Assembly (NCBI GenBank): GCA_938004075.1
Contig: CALKWP010000096.1
Span: 1-11,794, forward strand
Length of the DNA: 11,794 nucleotides
Source: an uncultured Methanomassiliicoccales archaeon
Lineage (GTDB): Archaea > Thermoplasmatota > Thermoplasmata > SG8-5
Direction of reading: 5' to 3'
Below are positions 1-6,473 of the stretch, in pieces. Position numbers and translations under genes: made by a program. Position 1 is the first letter of the stretch; each line of letters starts with the position of its first letter. The notes under the pieces were generated by a model. It did no database searches, was not told where the DNA came from, and saw only the letters and a program-made list of their open reading frames with translations.

Positions 1-324
1 AATCCGATCGAGGCGAGCATCCCTGCCGACCACTTGAAGATATGCAACATTCATACCCTGGCATCAGGCAACTCGGAGATTGTAGTTCCAACCTCATTCA
101 CAGGGCCGAACCAACCGCTCTACGTCTGGAACGCGTCCGGTTATGCGAACCTACCCGCCCCGCTCAATGGCATGGAATCAGCCGGCCCGGGATATTCCGA
201 TTATTGCGTGGGTTTCGACCCTGACAACTTCGAAGCCACTGTGGTGGTCTGGTGGGTCACGATACCCGCAGGCAGGCCCGAAGGGATCTACCGGGCTACC
301 ATCATGCTGACGATTGGCAATTGA
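1..324 (+). CDS. C-terminal part of a probable secreted/cell-surface protein (5' truncated)
   Basis: The frame is open from the first base and ends at a TGA at 322-324, so 107 residues of a longer protein are visible; no in-window start is needed, and the TTG at 34 is only an internal codon. The visible part is rich in Gly, Pro, Asn, Ser, Thr and aromatic residues. It has few charged residues and ends with a beta-strand-like pattern (WWVTIPAGRPEGIYRATIML). A final strand of the form IPAG-x-PEG-x-Y-x-A-x-x-x-LTI is typical of Ig-like or other beta-sandwich domains in archaeal and bacterial surface proteins. A signal peptide, if present, lies outside the window. Surface location is inferred from composition and this terminal motif; no family is claimed. 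The next gene begins 45 bases downstream with its own likely promoter. Confidence 0.6.
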   Translation, partial: NPIEASIPADHLKICNIHTLASGNSEIVVPTSFTGPNQPLYVWNASGYANLPAPLNGMESAGPGYSDYCVGFDPDNFEATVVVWWVTIPAGRPEGIYRATIMLTIGN

Positions 325-337
325 TTTCCGGGAAATG

Positions 338-344
338 TTTATTT
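338..344 (+). promoter_or_regulatory. Putative TATA box for the metallo-hydrolase gene
   Basis: The T-rich heptamer TTTATTT is centred about 28 bases before the ATG at 369, in a short gap between genes. Archaeal TATA boxes are usually centred about 26 bases upstream of the transcription start, so the transcript would begin within a few bases of the ATG. No Shine-Dalgarno-like sequence lies before that ATG, which fits leaderless translation. This is inferred from spacing and composition only. Confidence 0.4.
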
Positions 345-368
345 CGGGTCGCGGGTATCGGTCAGACT

Positions 369-1208
369 ATGAAGCTCACCTTCCTCGGCTCCGGCGGATT
401 CCGCCGCACCCCGCGCCCTGGCTGCCATTGCGCAGTGTGCGAGGAGATGCGACAGAACGGGCAGCAACGCAGTGGGTGTGCCATGTTCCTGCACGATGAG
501 AACATCCTTTTCGACGCCCCGGAGGAGATAGCCGCCGAGATGGAGAATGCTGGGATTCACAGGATGGACCATCTGTTCTTCACCCACTGGCACCCTGACC
601 ATACCCTGGGCGCCCGCATCTTGGAGATAATGAATACGCACTGGGCCGAGGAGCTGGAATGGCGGATGGCAGCAGTTCATAAGACAGAAGTCCACATGCC
701 TGGTGTCGTGTATGATGAGATAATGTCCAGGTTCGGGCCGTTCTTCGAATTCTGGCAGCACCTTGGCATTGCGGATGTCCAGAGAATGGATGAAGCGGTC
801 CATGCGGGAAAGCTCAACATACAGGCAATAGTTTTCGAGACCATGCACAGGACGATGACGCATTCCACCGTGTACATTGTCACAGATGGATATAAGAAGT
901 TCATATACGCGCCCTGCGATATCACGCCGTTCCCGAAGGACGATAGGTTCCACGGCTGCGACCTGATGATACTCCAGGTCGGATGGTGCGGGGAGGAGAT
1001 GGCGCAGAGGGCAAGGAACGGGCCGCATTACGAGATATCCATGGATGAGATCATCGAACTTGCCGAGACATATTCGCCCGGAAAAATCATTCTGACTCAC
1101 ATTGGGGATGAATCAAAGCTCCTGGCCGGAGATATTAGAGACCTGGAAGCGAAGTATGCCAGATACAACATTGTGTTCGCCCGGGATGGCTTGACATTAA
1201 GCATTTAA
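369..1208 (+). CDS. PhnP-like metallo-beta-lactamase fold hydrolase
   Basis: This 279-residue protein has a metallo-beta-lactamase fold. The metal-binding motif THWHPDH gives His73, His75, Asp77 and His78. Further candidate ligands are His160 or His165, Asp184 (in YAPCDIT) and His244 (in LTHIGD). The N terminus (LGSGG, then GCHCAVC with Cys19, Cys21 and Cys24) matches the extra structural zinc site of PhnP, the cyclic ribose-phosphate phosphodiesterase of phosphonate breakdown; His220 could be the fourth ligand there. PhnP and PqqB-like proteins share this layout, so the class is secure but the substrate is not. No phosphonate genes are nearby. The ATG at 369 was chosen because the protein then starts MKLTFLGSGG, as in the family, and because a TATA-like box sits 28 bases upstream. 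The frame is open back to 252, but that would overlap the upstream gene. Probably a soluble cytoplasmic enzyme. Confidence 0.85.
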   Translation: MKLTFLGSGGFRRTPRPGCHCAVCEEMRQNGQQRSGCAMFLHDENILFDAPEEIAAEMENAGIHRMDHLFFTHWHPDHTLGARILEIMNTHWAEELEWRMAAVHKTEVHMPGVVYDEIMSRFGPFFEFWQHLGIADVQRMDEAVHAGKLNIQAIVFETMHRTMTHSTVYIVTDGYKKFIYAPCDITPFPKDDRFHGCDLMILQVGWCGEEMAQRARNGPHYEISMDEIIELAETYSPGKIILTHIGDESKLLAGDIRDLEAKYARYNIVFARDGLTLSI

Positions 1209-1220
1209 ATACGCAATGTT

Positions 1221-1275
1221 GAATATATTTCATCATAACTTATATATATACCATATATCATATTATATTTATAAA
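1221..1275 (+). promoter_or_regulatory. AT-rich promoter region before the zinc-ribbon/TPR gene
   Basis: By hand count 48 of these 55 bases are A or T, against a GC-richer coding background. Several TATA-like elements are present: TTATATATATA near 1240-1250, CATATATCATATTATA near 1252-1267, and TTTATAAA at 1268-1275. The last is centred about 41 bases before the ATG at 1313, which would put the transcript start near 1297 and give a leader of about 16 bases. No convincing Shine-Dalgarno site precedes the ATG. This is the strongest-looking promoter region in the window; which box is used cannot be decided from sequence. Confidence 0.55.
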
Positions 1276-1276
1276 G

Positions 1277-1290
1277 CTGGCATCTGGCAT
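1277..1290 (+). repeat. Tandem 7-bp repeat in the 5' leader region
   Basis: CTGGCAT occurs twice in direct succession (1277-1283 and 1284-1290), between the best TATA-like box and the start codon at 1313. The second copy can also pair weakly with GCCGG downstream (1293-1297) to form a 5-bp stem with one G-U pair. It could be a protein-binding site or chance; there is no further evidence. Confidence 0.35.
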
Positions 1291-1312
1291 TAGCCGGCGT
1301 TCGAGTGTTAAC

Positions 1313-4300
1313 ATGGGTGAAAAGGGTTCAGCGCTCTATCTATGCCCGGGTTGCGGGGCTTTCGTGAGCGAGAATGCCAGCAAATGCCCCAAATGCGGCG
1401 CTGCATTGGAAGGCGCATCCGAGGAAGAGCCGCTTCCGGAAATGGAAGCAAACTCTAATGATGAGGCGGATCTGGAATTAACGCTTCTGGAGAAGGAGAT
1501 AGCAGCAGAAGAAGATGCCCCCACAGTCACGCTTTTCATGTGCTCCGTCTGCGGCGCATTCACCAGCAGCGATGCCCAGATTTGTTCCAATTGCGGCAGC
1601 CCCATCGATGATGAGGAAGCTGCGCCTGCCGAGGCATCCGCTGAAGCGAACCAGGACATACTGGAGATGCTTGTTCTGGAGGATGAAGAGCCCCGGGTAG
1701 AGGAGACAGAAGATAACATCATAGATTACCTCAAGAAGCTGGAAAATGCGGAAGACGTCGAGACATTCCTGAAGTCGGTGTCAGATGATGTTGGCGCTCT
1801 TGAATTGCCGCCTCCCAAGGAACTTCTCCCGGAGCGGTCCGAGGAATCGGATGACATTCTCAGCAAATTGATTGAATCGAATGACAAGGTGCCAAGAGAG
1901 ATAGATAGAGCCGGCACCATGCAAACGGTCGAGGAGCTGCTATCCAGCGATGAGATTGTGCCACGGGTGAATGATGACAACGACACCATCGCCCTCTGCA
2001 GGAATTGCGGGGCGTTCGTATCCGAAACCGCGTCAGTCTGCAAAATATGTGGAGAAGCACTGGCAGGGAGGAAGTTCTCTGCAGAAATCGAACAGGCCGC
2101 ACCCGATATCGAGGTGGATGAGAAACAGGCAGATTCGATCATGCGGAAGATGCTCGGCGTGAATATTGATGCGCCTCTTGACACCAGTGCCGGGAGGCGC
2201 TTCCAGGAAGATGGCAGCCTGGGATTATGCACGGTCTGCGGAGCATTCATCAGCCAGGAAGCCGAAACATGCCCGGTCTGCGGCACCCATATAGAGGAAA
2301 TGCCGGAATTCATCCCATCCCTGGACATTGCGGAACCGGAGCAGGAAGAGCATGGGCTGGCTATATGCCCGCATTGCGGGGTTTTCGTCCAGGAAGGCGC
2401 AAGGGAGTGCCTTTCTTGCGTGAAGCCAATCCCGGAAGGCGCCACCGTCCCCATATCCGCGGAAGCTGATAAGCCAGAGGAACCGGACAGGGCTGTAAAC
2501 CTGCTCAAGACTTTCCTTGGCGTGGAGAGAGCACTGGAGATGGCGCCGGTAAGGGACAAAACCTTCAGCGGACTGGACATGTGCCCGGATTGCGGTGCAT
2601 TCGTTTCAATGGATGCTGTGGTTTGCGGCATCTGCGGTTCACCATTGTTTGAGGATGCAGAGGACATGCTGGACATAGACAGGCAGATTGGCGAACTCGA
2701 GCTGCCGAAATGCCCCATGTGCGGTTCAAACATCAACCCGGGTTCGGAAAGCTGCGCATCGTGCGGATTGTCGTTCACAACTGAGGAAAAAACAGTGGAA
2801 GAGCAGGAACAGGACGTCACGGATTTCCTTGACACCGAGCTTGAGGCCACAATCAGCAGATTGGAATCAATAGAAAGGCCTGATAGCCCTGAGGTCAAGG
2901 AGGAGATGAATGACCTTGCAGACCTTCTGGTGATTGAGGATGAGGGTTCGGAAGTTGAAACAGAGCTGGAACCACTCGCAACCTTGGAAGAGCCTATCGA
3001 GGTCCAGAAAGCTGAGATCATCGAAGCGGAGCCGGAATTCGAACAGGAGATAGAACCACATGAGCGAGTTCAAGAAAACCCGGAAGCCGAAGAAAGTATG
3101 ATCGAAGCTGCGGAACCGGAATGGCAGGATGAGACGGAGACCCTGGAATTCATAGGGCCGCTTTCTGAAGAGACCGAGCCTGAGGTCGAAGATTACGAGG
3201 AAGAGCCCCGGATAATGGAAACACCGACCCCTTCGGCGCGTCCTGCAGTCTTGCCAAGCGTGGATACAGGCAAGCAACCATCCATCCATGCGGCCAACTG
3301 GACCACCGGCGTTTATGTGTCTGTCGCCACCTTATGCTTTTTCCTGATTTTCTACGCAATCGCGCCGGGGGATTATGCGCCTGGCCTTGCGGTTATATTC
3401 GGAACGCTTCTCGTGATAGGCATCTACCTTCTGGCCACGGAGAAATCTTTGTTCTTCAAAGGCGATCTCAAGCATGCCAGCGTATTCCTTGCCGGGCTGC
3501 TGGTCGCAAGTGTCGTTCTGCTGCACTGGCCAGCAGGGTTCCTGACGCCGGATTCAGGATTCGAGGGCCAGCCTGCCGCTGATCGCATAATGATTGGGAT
3601 TTCGGTGTTGCTTACCAGCGTGGGCCTCCTCTGGATACGCGCCAGGATTAGGTTCGTGTTCACATGGTTCTTTGGAAATACTTTGCTCCTGCTATCCAGC
3701 ATAGTCTCCTTCGCTCATTCGAATTACGGGGCATGGCTGGAATCCCCGGTTCTGCTTGTTGCGGGCTTCGGCTCCACACTTATCGTCCTGAGCCTGATCT
3801 TCCTCCAGTATGAGAGGGCAATCAGCACATCCATAGAGACGGATGTGGTCCGTGGAGATGCGCATTATCTGAAGCGCAACTATGCCGGAGCTATCGAGTC
3901 ATATGACGATGCGTTGTCAAAAGCTCAGATGAAGAAAGTCGAAGTTCTCGGAAGCCCGATTGTCCAGTACGATGTACCATGGTACAGCAAAGGCTCCGCG
4001 CTAATTTTCATGGGCCAGATAGAGGAAGGTCTGAAATGCCTGGACATGGCATTGGCAATCAACCCATGCAATGAGGTGACATGGGTCAACAAGGGGAATG
4101 CGCACTCGAAACTCGGCCAGCATGAGCTTGCAATGGAATGCTACACCAAAGCGATAGAATGCAACCCCTTCTATGAGATTGCATGGAACAATCTCGGCAA
4201 CGTGCATGCCAGGCAGAAGGATTATCTCGGCGCGCTCAAGAACTACAATCGGGCAATCAAGATAAATCCCAGGTACGATGACGCCTGGATCAACAAGGGA

Positions 4301-4414
4301 TATGTCCTGGCCAAGATGGGAAAGCGGGAGCAGGCCGTGAAATGCCTCAACCATGTTGGCTCAAGGGCAAAGGGAGCGCCGCAACCCATTGATAAGGACG
4401 TCCACCTTCTCTGA
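1313..4414 (+). CDS. Seven-zinc-ribbon, acidic-linker, multi-pass membrane TPR protein
   Basis: This 1033-residue protein has no enzyme domain that I recognise. Residues 1-490 carry seven zinc ribbons, all with the spacing C-x2-C-x10-C-x2-C, starting at Cys11, 77, 229, 306, 352, 424 and 467. They are separated by acidic, probably helical linkers. The fifth ribbon keeps all four cysteines but has Val instead of the usual Gly after the last one. Residues about 490-660 are very Glu-rich and probably unstructured. About six hydrophobic segments follow (roughly 666-686, 689-709, 721-740, 757-777, 781-802, 810-831). Residues about 843-1016 hold about five TPR units, with motifs such as AWNNLGNVHARQKDYLGALK and an NP at the repeat ends. 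Double zinc ribbons and TPRs commonly mediate protein contacts, so a membrane-anchored scaffold is the natural inference; no partner is identified. It is transcribed alone, from the AT-rich region upstream to a TGA at 4412-4414. Confidence 0.9.
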   Translation: MGEKGSALYLCPGCGAFVSENASKCPKCGAALEGASEEEPLPEMEANSNDEADLELTLLEKEIAAEEDAPTVTLFMCSVCGAFTSSDAQICSNCGSPIDDEEAAPAEASAEANQDILEMLVLEDEEPRVEETEDNIIDYLKKLENAEDVETFLKSVSDDVGALELPPPKELLPERSEESDDILSKLIESNDKVPREIDRAGTMQTVEELLSSDEIVPRVNDDNDTIALCRNCGAFVSETASVCKICGEALAGRKFSAEIEQAAPDIEVDEKQADSIMRKMLGVNIDAPLDTSAGRRFQEDGSLGLCTVCGAFISQEAETCPVCGTHIEEMPEFIPSLDIAEPEQEEHGLAICPHCGVFVQEGARECLSCVKPIPEGATVPISAEADKPEEPDRAVNLLKTFLGVERALEMAPVRDKTFSGLDMCPDCGAFVSMDAVVCGICGSPLFEDAEDMLDIDRQIGELELPKCPMCGSNINPGSESCASCGLSFTTEEKTVEEQEQDVTDFLDTELEATISRLESIERPDSPEVKEEMNDLADLLVIEDEGSEVETELEPLATLEEPIEVQKAEIIEAEPEFEQEIEPHERVQENPEAEESMIEAAEPEWQDETETLEFIGPLSEETEPEVEDYEEEPRIMETPTPSARPAVLPSVDTGKQPSIHAANWTTGVYVSVATLCFFLIFYAIAPGDYAPGLAVIFGTLLVIGIYLLATEKSLFFKGDLKHASVFLAGLLVASVVLLHWPAGFLTPDSGFEGQPAADRIMIGISVLLTSVGLLWIRARIRFVFTWFFGNTLLLLSSIVSFAHSNYGAWLESPVLLVAGFGSTLIVLSLIFLQYERAISTSIETDVVRGDAHYLKRNYAGAIESYDDALSKAQMKKVEVLGSPIVQYDVPWYSKGSALIFMGQIEEGLKCLDMALAINPCNEVTWVNKGNAHSKLGQHELAMECYTKAIECNPFYEIAWNNLGNVHARQKDYLGALKNYNRAIKINPRYDDAWINKGYVLAKMGKREQAVKCLNHVGSRAKGAPQPIDKDVHLL
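1343..2764 (+). repeat. Coding repeat: seven C-x2-C-x10-C-x2-C zinc ribbons
   Basis: Seven copies of an 18-residue zinc-ribbon core lie within the N-terminal half of the large membrane protein, the first Cys codons being at 1343, 1541, 1997, 2228, 2366, 2582 and 2711. Five of the first six read CGAF after the first CxxC and the fifth reads CGVF; the seventh (CPMCGSNINPG) is the most divergent. The linkers before ribbons four and six share a helical motif: MRKMLGV at residues 277-283 and LKTFLGV at 398-404, each 20-23 residues before the next ribbon. This suggests that ribbon plus linker was duplicated as a unit. Confidence 0.85.
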
Positions 4415-4424
4415 AACTGCAAAC

Positions 4425-4432
4425 ATATATAT
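4425..4432 (+). promoter_or_regulatory. Putative TATA box for the DUF92-apgM operon
   Basis: ATATATAT lies in the 43-base gap after the TPR gene, centred about 29-30 bases before the ATG at 4458. There is no Shine-Dalgarno-like stretch before that ATG (the preceding bases are TGTTCCTTAG). The spacing predicts a transcript starting within a few bases of the start codon, as expected for a leaderless archaeal operon head. Confidence 0.45.
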
Positions 4433-4457
4433 CGTGATAGTCCATTCTGTTCCTTAG

Positions 4458-5204
4458 ATGTTCTGGACCGAGTTTTTCCTGATCGTGGCCATATGCGCGG
4501 TTCTGTGCGCTCTGGCTTATCTCAGGAGAATCCTGACATGGGATGGGGCAGTCGCAGCCCTCGCATTCGGCATAGTCATCGGCGTGGCAGGAGGAATAAG
4601 CTGGGTACTTCTTCTGCTGCTTTTTCTGCTAACCAGCTTTGCAGCCACCAGATACAAATTCCATATCAAGCGGCAACGCGGAATCCAGGAGGGCATCGCA
4701 GGAGAGCGCGGCTGGAAGAATGTCGTGGCGAACGGTTTTGTCCCATTCATCATAGCCATATTGACGATTGAAGAGATTCCGTTCCATCTGGAAGGAGACC
4801 TCGGGGCGATACTCTTCCTGTGTGCGGTGGCCGTTGCCGCATCGGATACCTTGGCCAGCGAGTTGGGGGTTCTGGCGAGGAAGACCTGGATGATTACAAC
4901 CCTGAAGCCGGTGAAGGCGGGCGTGGATGGGGGCGTCTCAATACCCGGCCAGGCATTTGCAGCCATCGCCGCGATTTACACGGGGATGACAGGTATCCTG
5001 GTGTTCAATTTCATGGATGGCTTCGAATTCAACCTGCTGTATGTGATTCTGATTGCTGACATCGGCTTCCTGGGATGCCAGCTGGACAGTGTGATAGGGG
5101 CAACGCTAGAAACAGATGGAAAGGTGTCGAAACTGACAAATAACCTTCTGTCCATATCCGTTGGGACGATTGTCGCCTGGATGGTGATGACATGGCTGCT
5201 ATGA
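4458..5204 (+). CDS. DUF92 family integral membrane protein (TMEM19/VTE6-like)
   Basis: This 248-residue, very hydrophobic protein has about six or seven membrane segments. It carries the family signature: ASDTLASELG (Ser129-Asp130-Thr131), followed by the conserved block TTLKPVKAGVDGGVSIPG and then GCQLDSVIGATLE. These, with the length, place it in the DUF92 family (PF01940, TMEM19-like). The plant member VTE6 is a CTP-dependent phytyl-phosphate kinase, so a role in prenyl or phytyl phosphate metabolism, for example of archaeal lipid precursors, is a reasonable guess, but the archaeal substrate is not established. The gene is preceded by a TATA-like box with leaderless spacing. Its TGA stop (5202-5204) overlaps the next start in an ATGA, so it is probably co-transcribed and translationally coupled with the phosphoglycerate mutase gene. 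Confidence 0.85.
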   Translation: MFWTEFFLIVAICAVLCALAYLRRILTWDGAVAALAFGIVIGVAGGISWVLLLLLFLLTSFAATRYKFHIKRQRGIQEGIAGERGWKNVVANGFVPFIIAILTIEEIPFHLEGDLGAILFLCAVAVAASDTLASELGVLARKTWMITTLKPVKAGVDGGVSIPGQAFAAIAAIYTGMTGILVFNFMDGFEFNLLYVILIADIGFLGCQLDSVIGATLETDGKVSKLTNNLLSISVGTIVAWMVMTWLL

Positions 5205-6418
5205 AAATATTGCTGGTGATATGCGATGGTATGGCCGATCGACCGGTCGAAGAACTCAAGGGCATGACCCCTCTGGAAGCTGCCGAGATTCCGAACATGG
5301 ACAAACTGGCCAGGGAAGGCCAGACCGGCCTGATGGATGTCATAGCGCCTGGCATTGTCCCGGGCAGCGATACCGCCCACTTGGCATTGCTTGGATACGA
5401 CCCCAGGGTTGTGTACACTGGCAGGGGCCCATTCGAGGCCGCCGGCGAGGGAGTGGAGGTCCGCAAGGGCGACGTAGCTTTCAGATGTAATTTCTCAACC
5501 GTTGATGACAAGATGAACGTGACGGACCGCCGCGCGGGAAGAATATCAGGTGGAACGAACCAATTGGCTGCGGCCCTGAACGGCATGAAAATCGAGGACG
5601 TGGAAATTATATTCAAGGAGGGAGTCGACCACAGGGCGGTGCTTGTCCTCAGGGGACCAGGCCTCAGCCCGAAAGTATCGGAAGTGGACCCTCATCATGA
5701 GGGGAAGGTCCTTAAGTCAAAGGCTCTGGAACCGGGTGCCGAGAAGACGGCCAGGATTTTGAATGAGTTCACAGAGAAGTCGTACAGGATACTCAACGCC
5801 CACCCTGTAAATCAAGCGAGAGTCAAAGAGGGGAAGAAACCGGCAAACATCGCGCTTGCCAGGGGTTCGGGAAGCCCTCCAGATGTGCCTTCATTCAGGG
5901 AGCATCATAACGGGTTGAATGGCGCGGCAGTGGTTGGTATTTCCTTGGTCAGAGGGCTTTGCCGAATGTCCGGCCTTGAAATGATAGATGTCAAGGGCGC
6001 TACCGGTTCAACGGATACAGACATGAATGCGAAAGTCAAGGCGGCGATTAAATCCCTGAAAAAATATGATTTCGTGCTGCTGCATTTCAAGGGCACTGAC
6101 CTGTATGGCCATGACGGCGATGCCGCCGGCAAGGTCGCGTTCATCGAGAAGATTGACGCCGCAATCGGAAACGCAATAGGGGAACTCGCTGACACGGTCG
6201 TCTGCATAACCGCCGACCATTCAACCCCATGCAGTGTCATGGACCATGCATCCGACCCGGTGCCGGTTCTTGTCTGGGGGAAAGGCCTCAGGTACGACAT
6301 GTCCGAATGCTTCAGCGAACTGGAAGCTGCATCAGGCGGTCTGGGGCATATCCGGGGGCATGAACTGCTGCAGATGCTGGCCGGGCTTGCGGGCAGGAAC
6401 CCGAAGTTCGGCGCGTGA
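5201..6418 (+). CDS. apgM: 2,3-bisphosphoglycerate-independent phosphoglycerate mutase, archaeal type
   Basis: This enzyme interconverts 3- and 2-phosphoglycerate in glycolysis and gluconeogenesis. It belongs to the alkaline phosphatase superfamily and works in the cytoplasm with two metal ions. Visible motifs are the N-terminal metal-binding strand ICDGMADRP (Asp9), the nucleophile region PGSDTAHLALLGYDP (Ser56), the metal-ligand segment HFKGTDLYGHDGD near residue 295 and ADHSTPC near residue 338. The 405-residue length fits the archaeal short form rather than the bacterial form of about 510 residues. I chose the ATG at 5201 because family members begin with MK plus a hydrophobic strand and because it forms an ATGA overlap with the upstream stop. 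The ATG at 5192 is a close alternative, adding three residues and sitting 3 bases after GGTGAT. Known homologues are sometimes annotated as phosphonopyruvate decarboxylase-related; the mutase call is much likelier here. Confidence 0.93.
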   Translation: MKILLVICDGMADRPVEELKGMTPLEAAEIPNMDKLAREGQTGLMDVIAPGIVPGSDTAHLALLGYDPRVVYTGRGPFEAAGEGVEVRKGDVAFRCNFSTVDDKMNVTDRRAGRISGGTNQLAAALNGMKIEDVEIIFKEGVDHRAVLVLRGPGLSPKVSEVDPHHEGKVLKSKALEPGAEKTARILNEFTEKSYRILNAHPVNQARVKEGKKPANIALARGSGSPPDVPSFREHHNGLNGAAVVGISLVRGLCRMSGLEMIDVKGATGSTDTDMNAKVKAAIKSLKKYDFVLLHFKGTDLYGHDGDAAGKVAFIEKIDAAIGNAIGELADTVVCITADHSTPCSVMDHASDPVPVLVWGKGLRYDMSECFSELEAASGGLGHIRGHELLQMLAGLAGRNPKFGA

Positions 6419-6428
6419 GTCCCAACCC

Positions 6429-6438
6429 TTTTTAACTA
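6429..6438 (+). promoter_or_regulatory. T-run/TATA-like element after apgM (promoter or terminator)
   Basis: TTTTTAACTA begins 11 bases after the apgM stop. As a TATA element it would put transcription start near 6460, leaving a leader of about 14 bases that contains the GGGAGG site for the next gene. As a short T-tract it could instead help terminate the apgM transcript, since archaeal termination often uses T-runs. Sequence alone does not separate the two readings. Confidence 0.35.
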
Positions 6439-6461
6439 TGCCGCATTTCCTTGCGGCATAG
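6436..6461 (+). promoter_or_regulatory. Perfect 10-bp inverted repeat (hairpin or operator) before the orphan gene
   Basis: The left arm CTATGCCGCA (6436-6445) is the exact reverse complement of the right arm TGCGGCATAG (6452-6461), with a 6-base loop, TTTCCT. The last base of the right arm is the first G of the ribosome binding site GGGAGG at 6461-6466. As RNA it would form a stable hairpin abutting the ribosome binding site; as DNA it would be a palindromic operator just downstream of the TATA-like element. No T-run follows it, which argues against a bacterial-style terminator. Confidence 0.6.
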
Positions 6462-6466
6462 GGAGG
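6461..6466 (+). promoter_or_regulatory. Strong Shine-Dalgarno site GGGAGG, sets the start at 6474
   Basis: GGGAGG lies 7 bases before the ATG at 6474 and 4 bases before the TTG at 6471. The spacing and codon type favour the ATG. It is unusual among the likely operon heads in this window, several of which have no such site. Confidence 0.7.
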
Positions 6467-6473
6467 AACATTG

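Noticed and set aside
252..368. 39-residue N-terminal extension of the metallo-hydrolase
   Set aside because: It would overlap the end of the upstream gene, has no family similarity, and lies before the TATA-like box; the MKLTFLGSGG start at 369 fits the family.
339..1100. 253-codon open frame on the minus strand opposite the metallo-hydrolase
   Set aside because: Shadow of a gene with strong catalytic motifs on the plus strand; the antisense product shows no recognisable domain.
1726..3021. Long open frame of 431 codons on the minus strand opposite the zinc-ribbon gene
   Set aside because: It is a by-product of the Glu/Asp-rich coding strand, which reads as Ser-rich in antisense. Its product is low-complexity, and the plus-strand frame has clear zinc ribbons and TPRs.
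6429..6461. Intrinsic terminator of the bacterial type after apgM
   Set aside because: The T-run precedes the hairpin rather than following it, so it does not have the stem-then-T layout; an operator or leader hairpin fits better.
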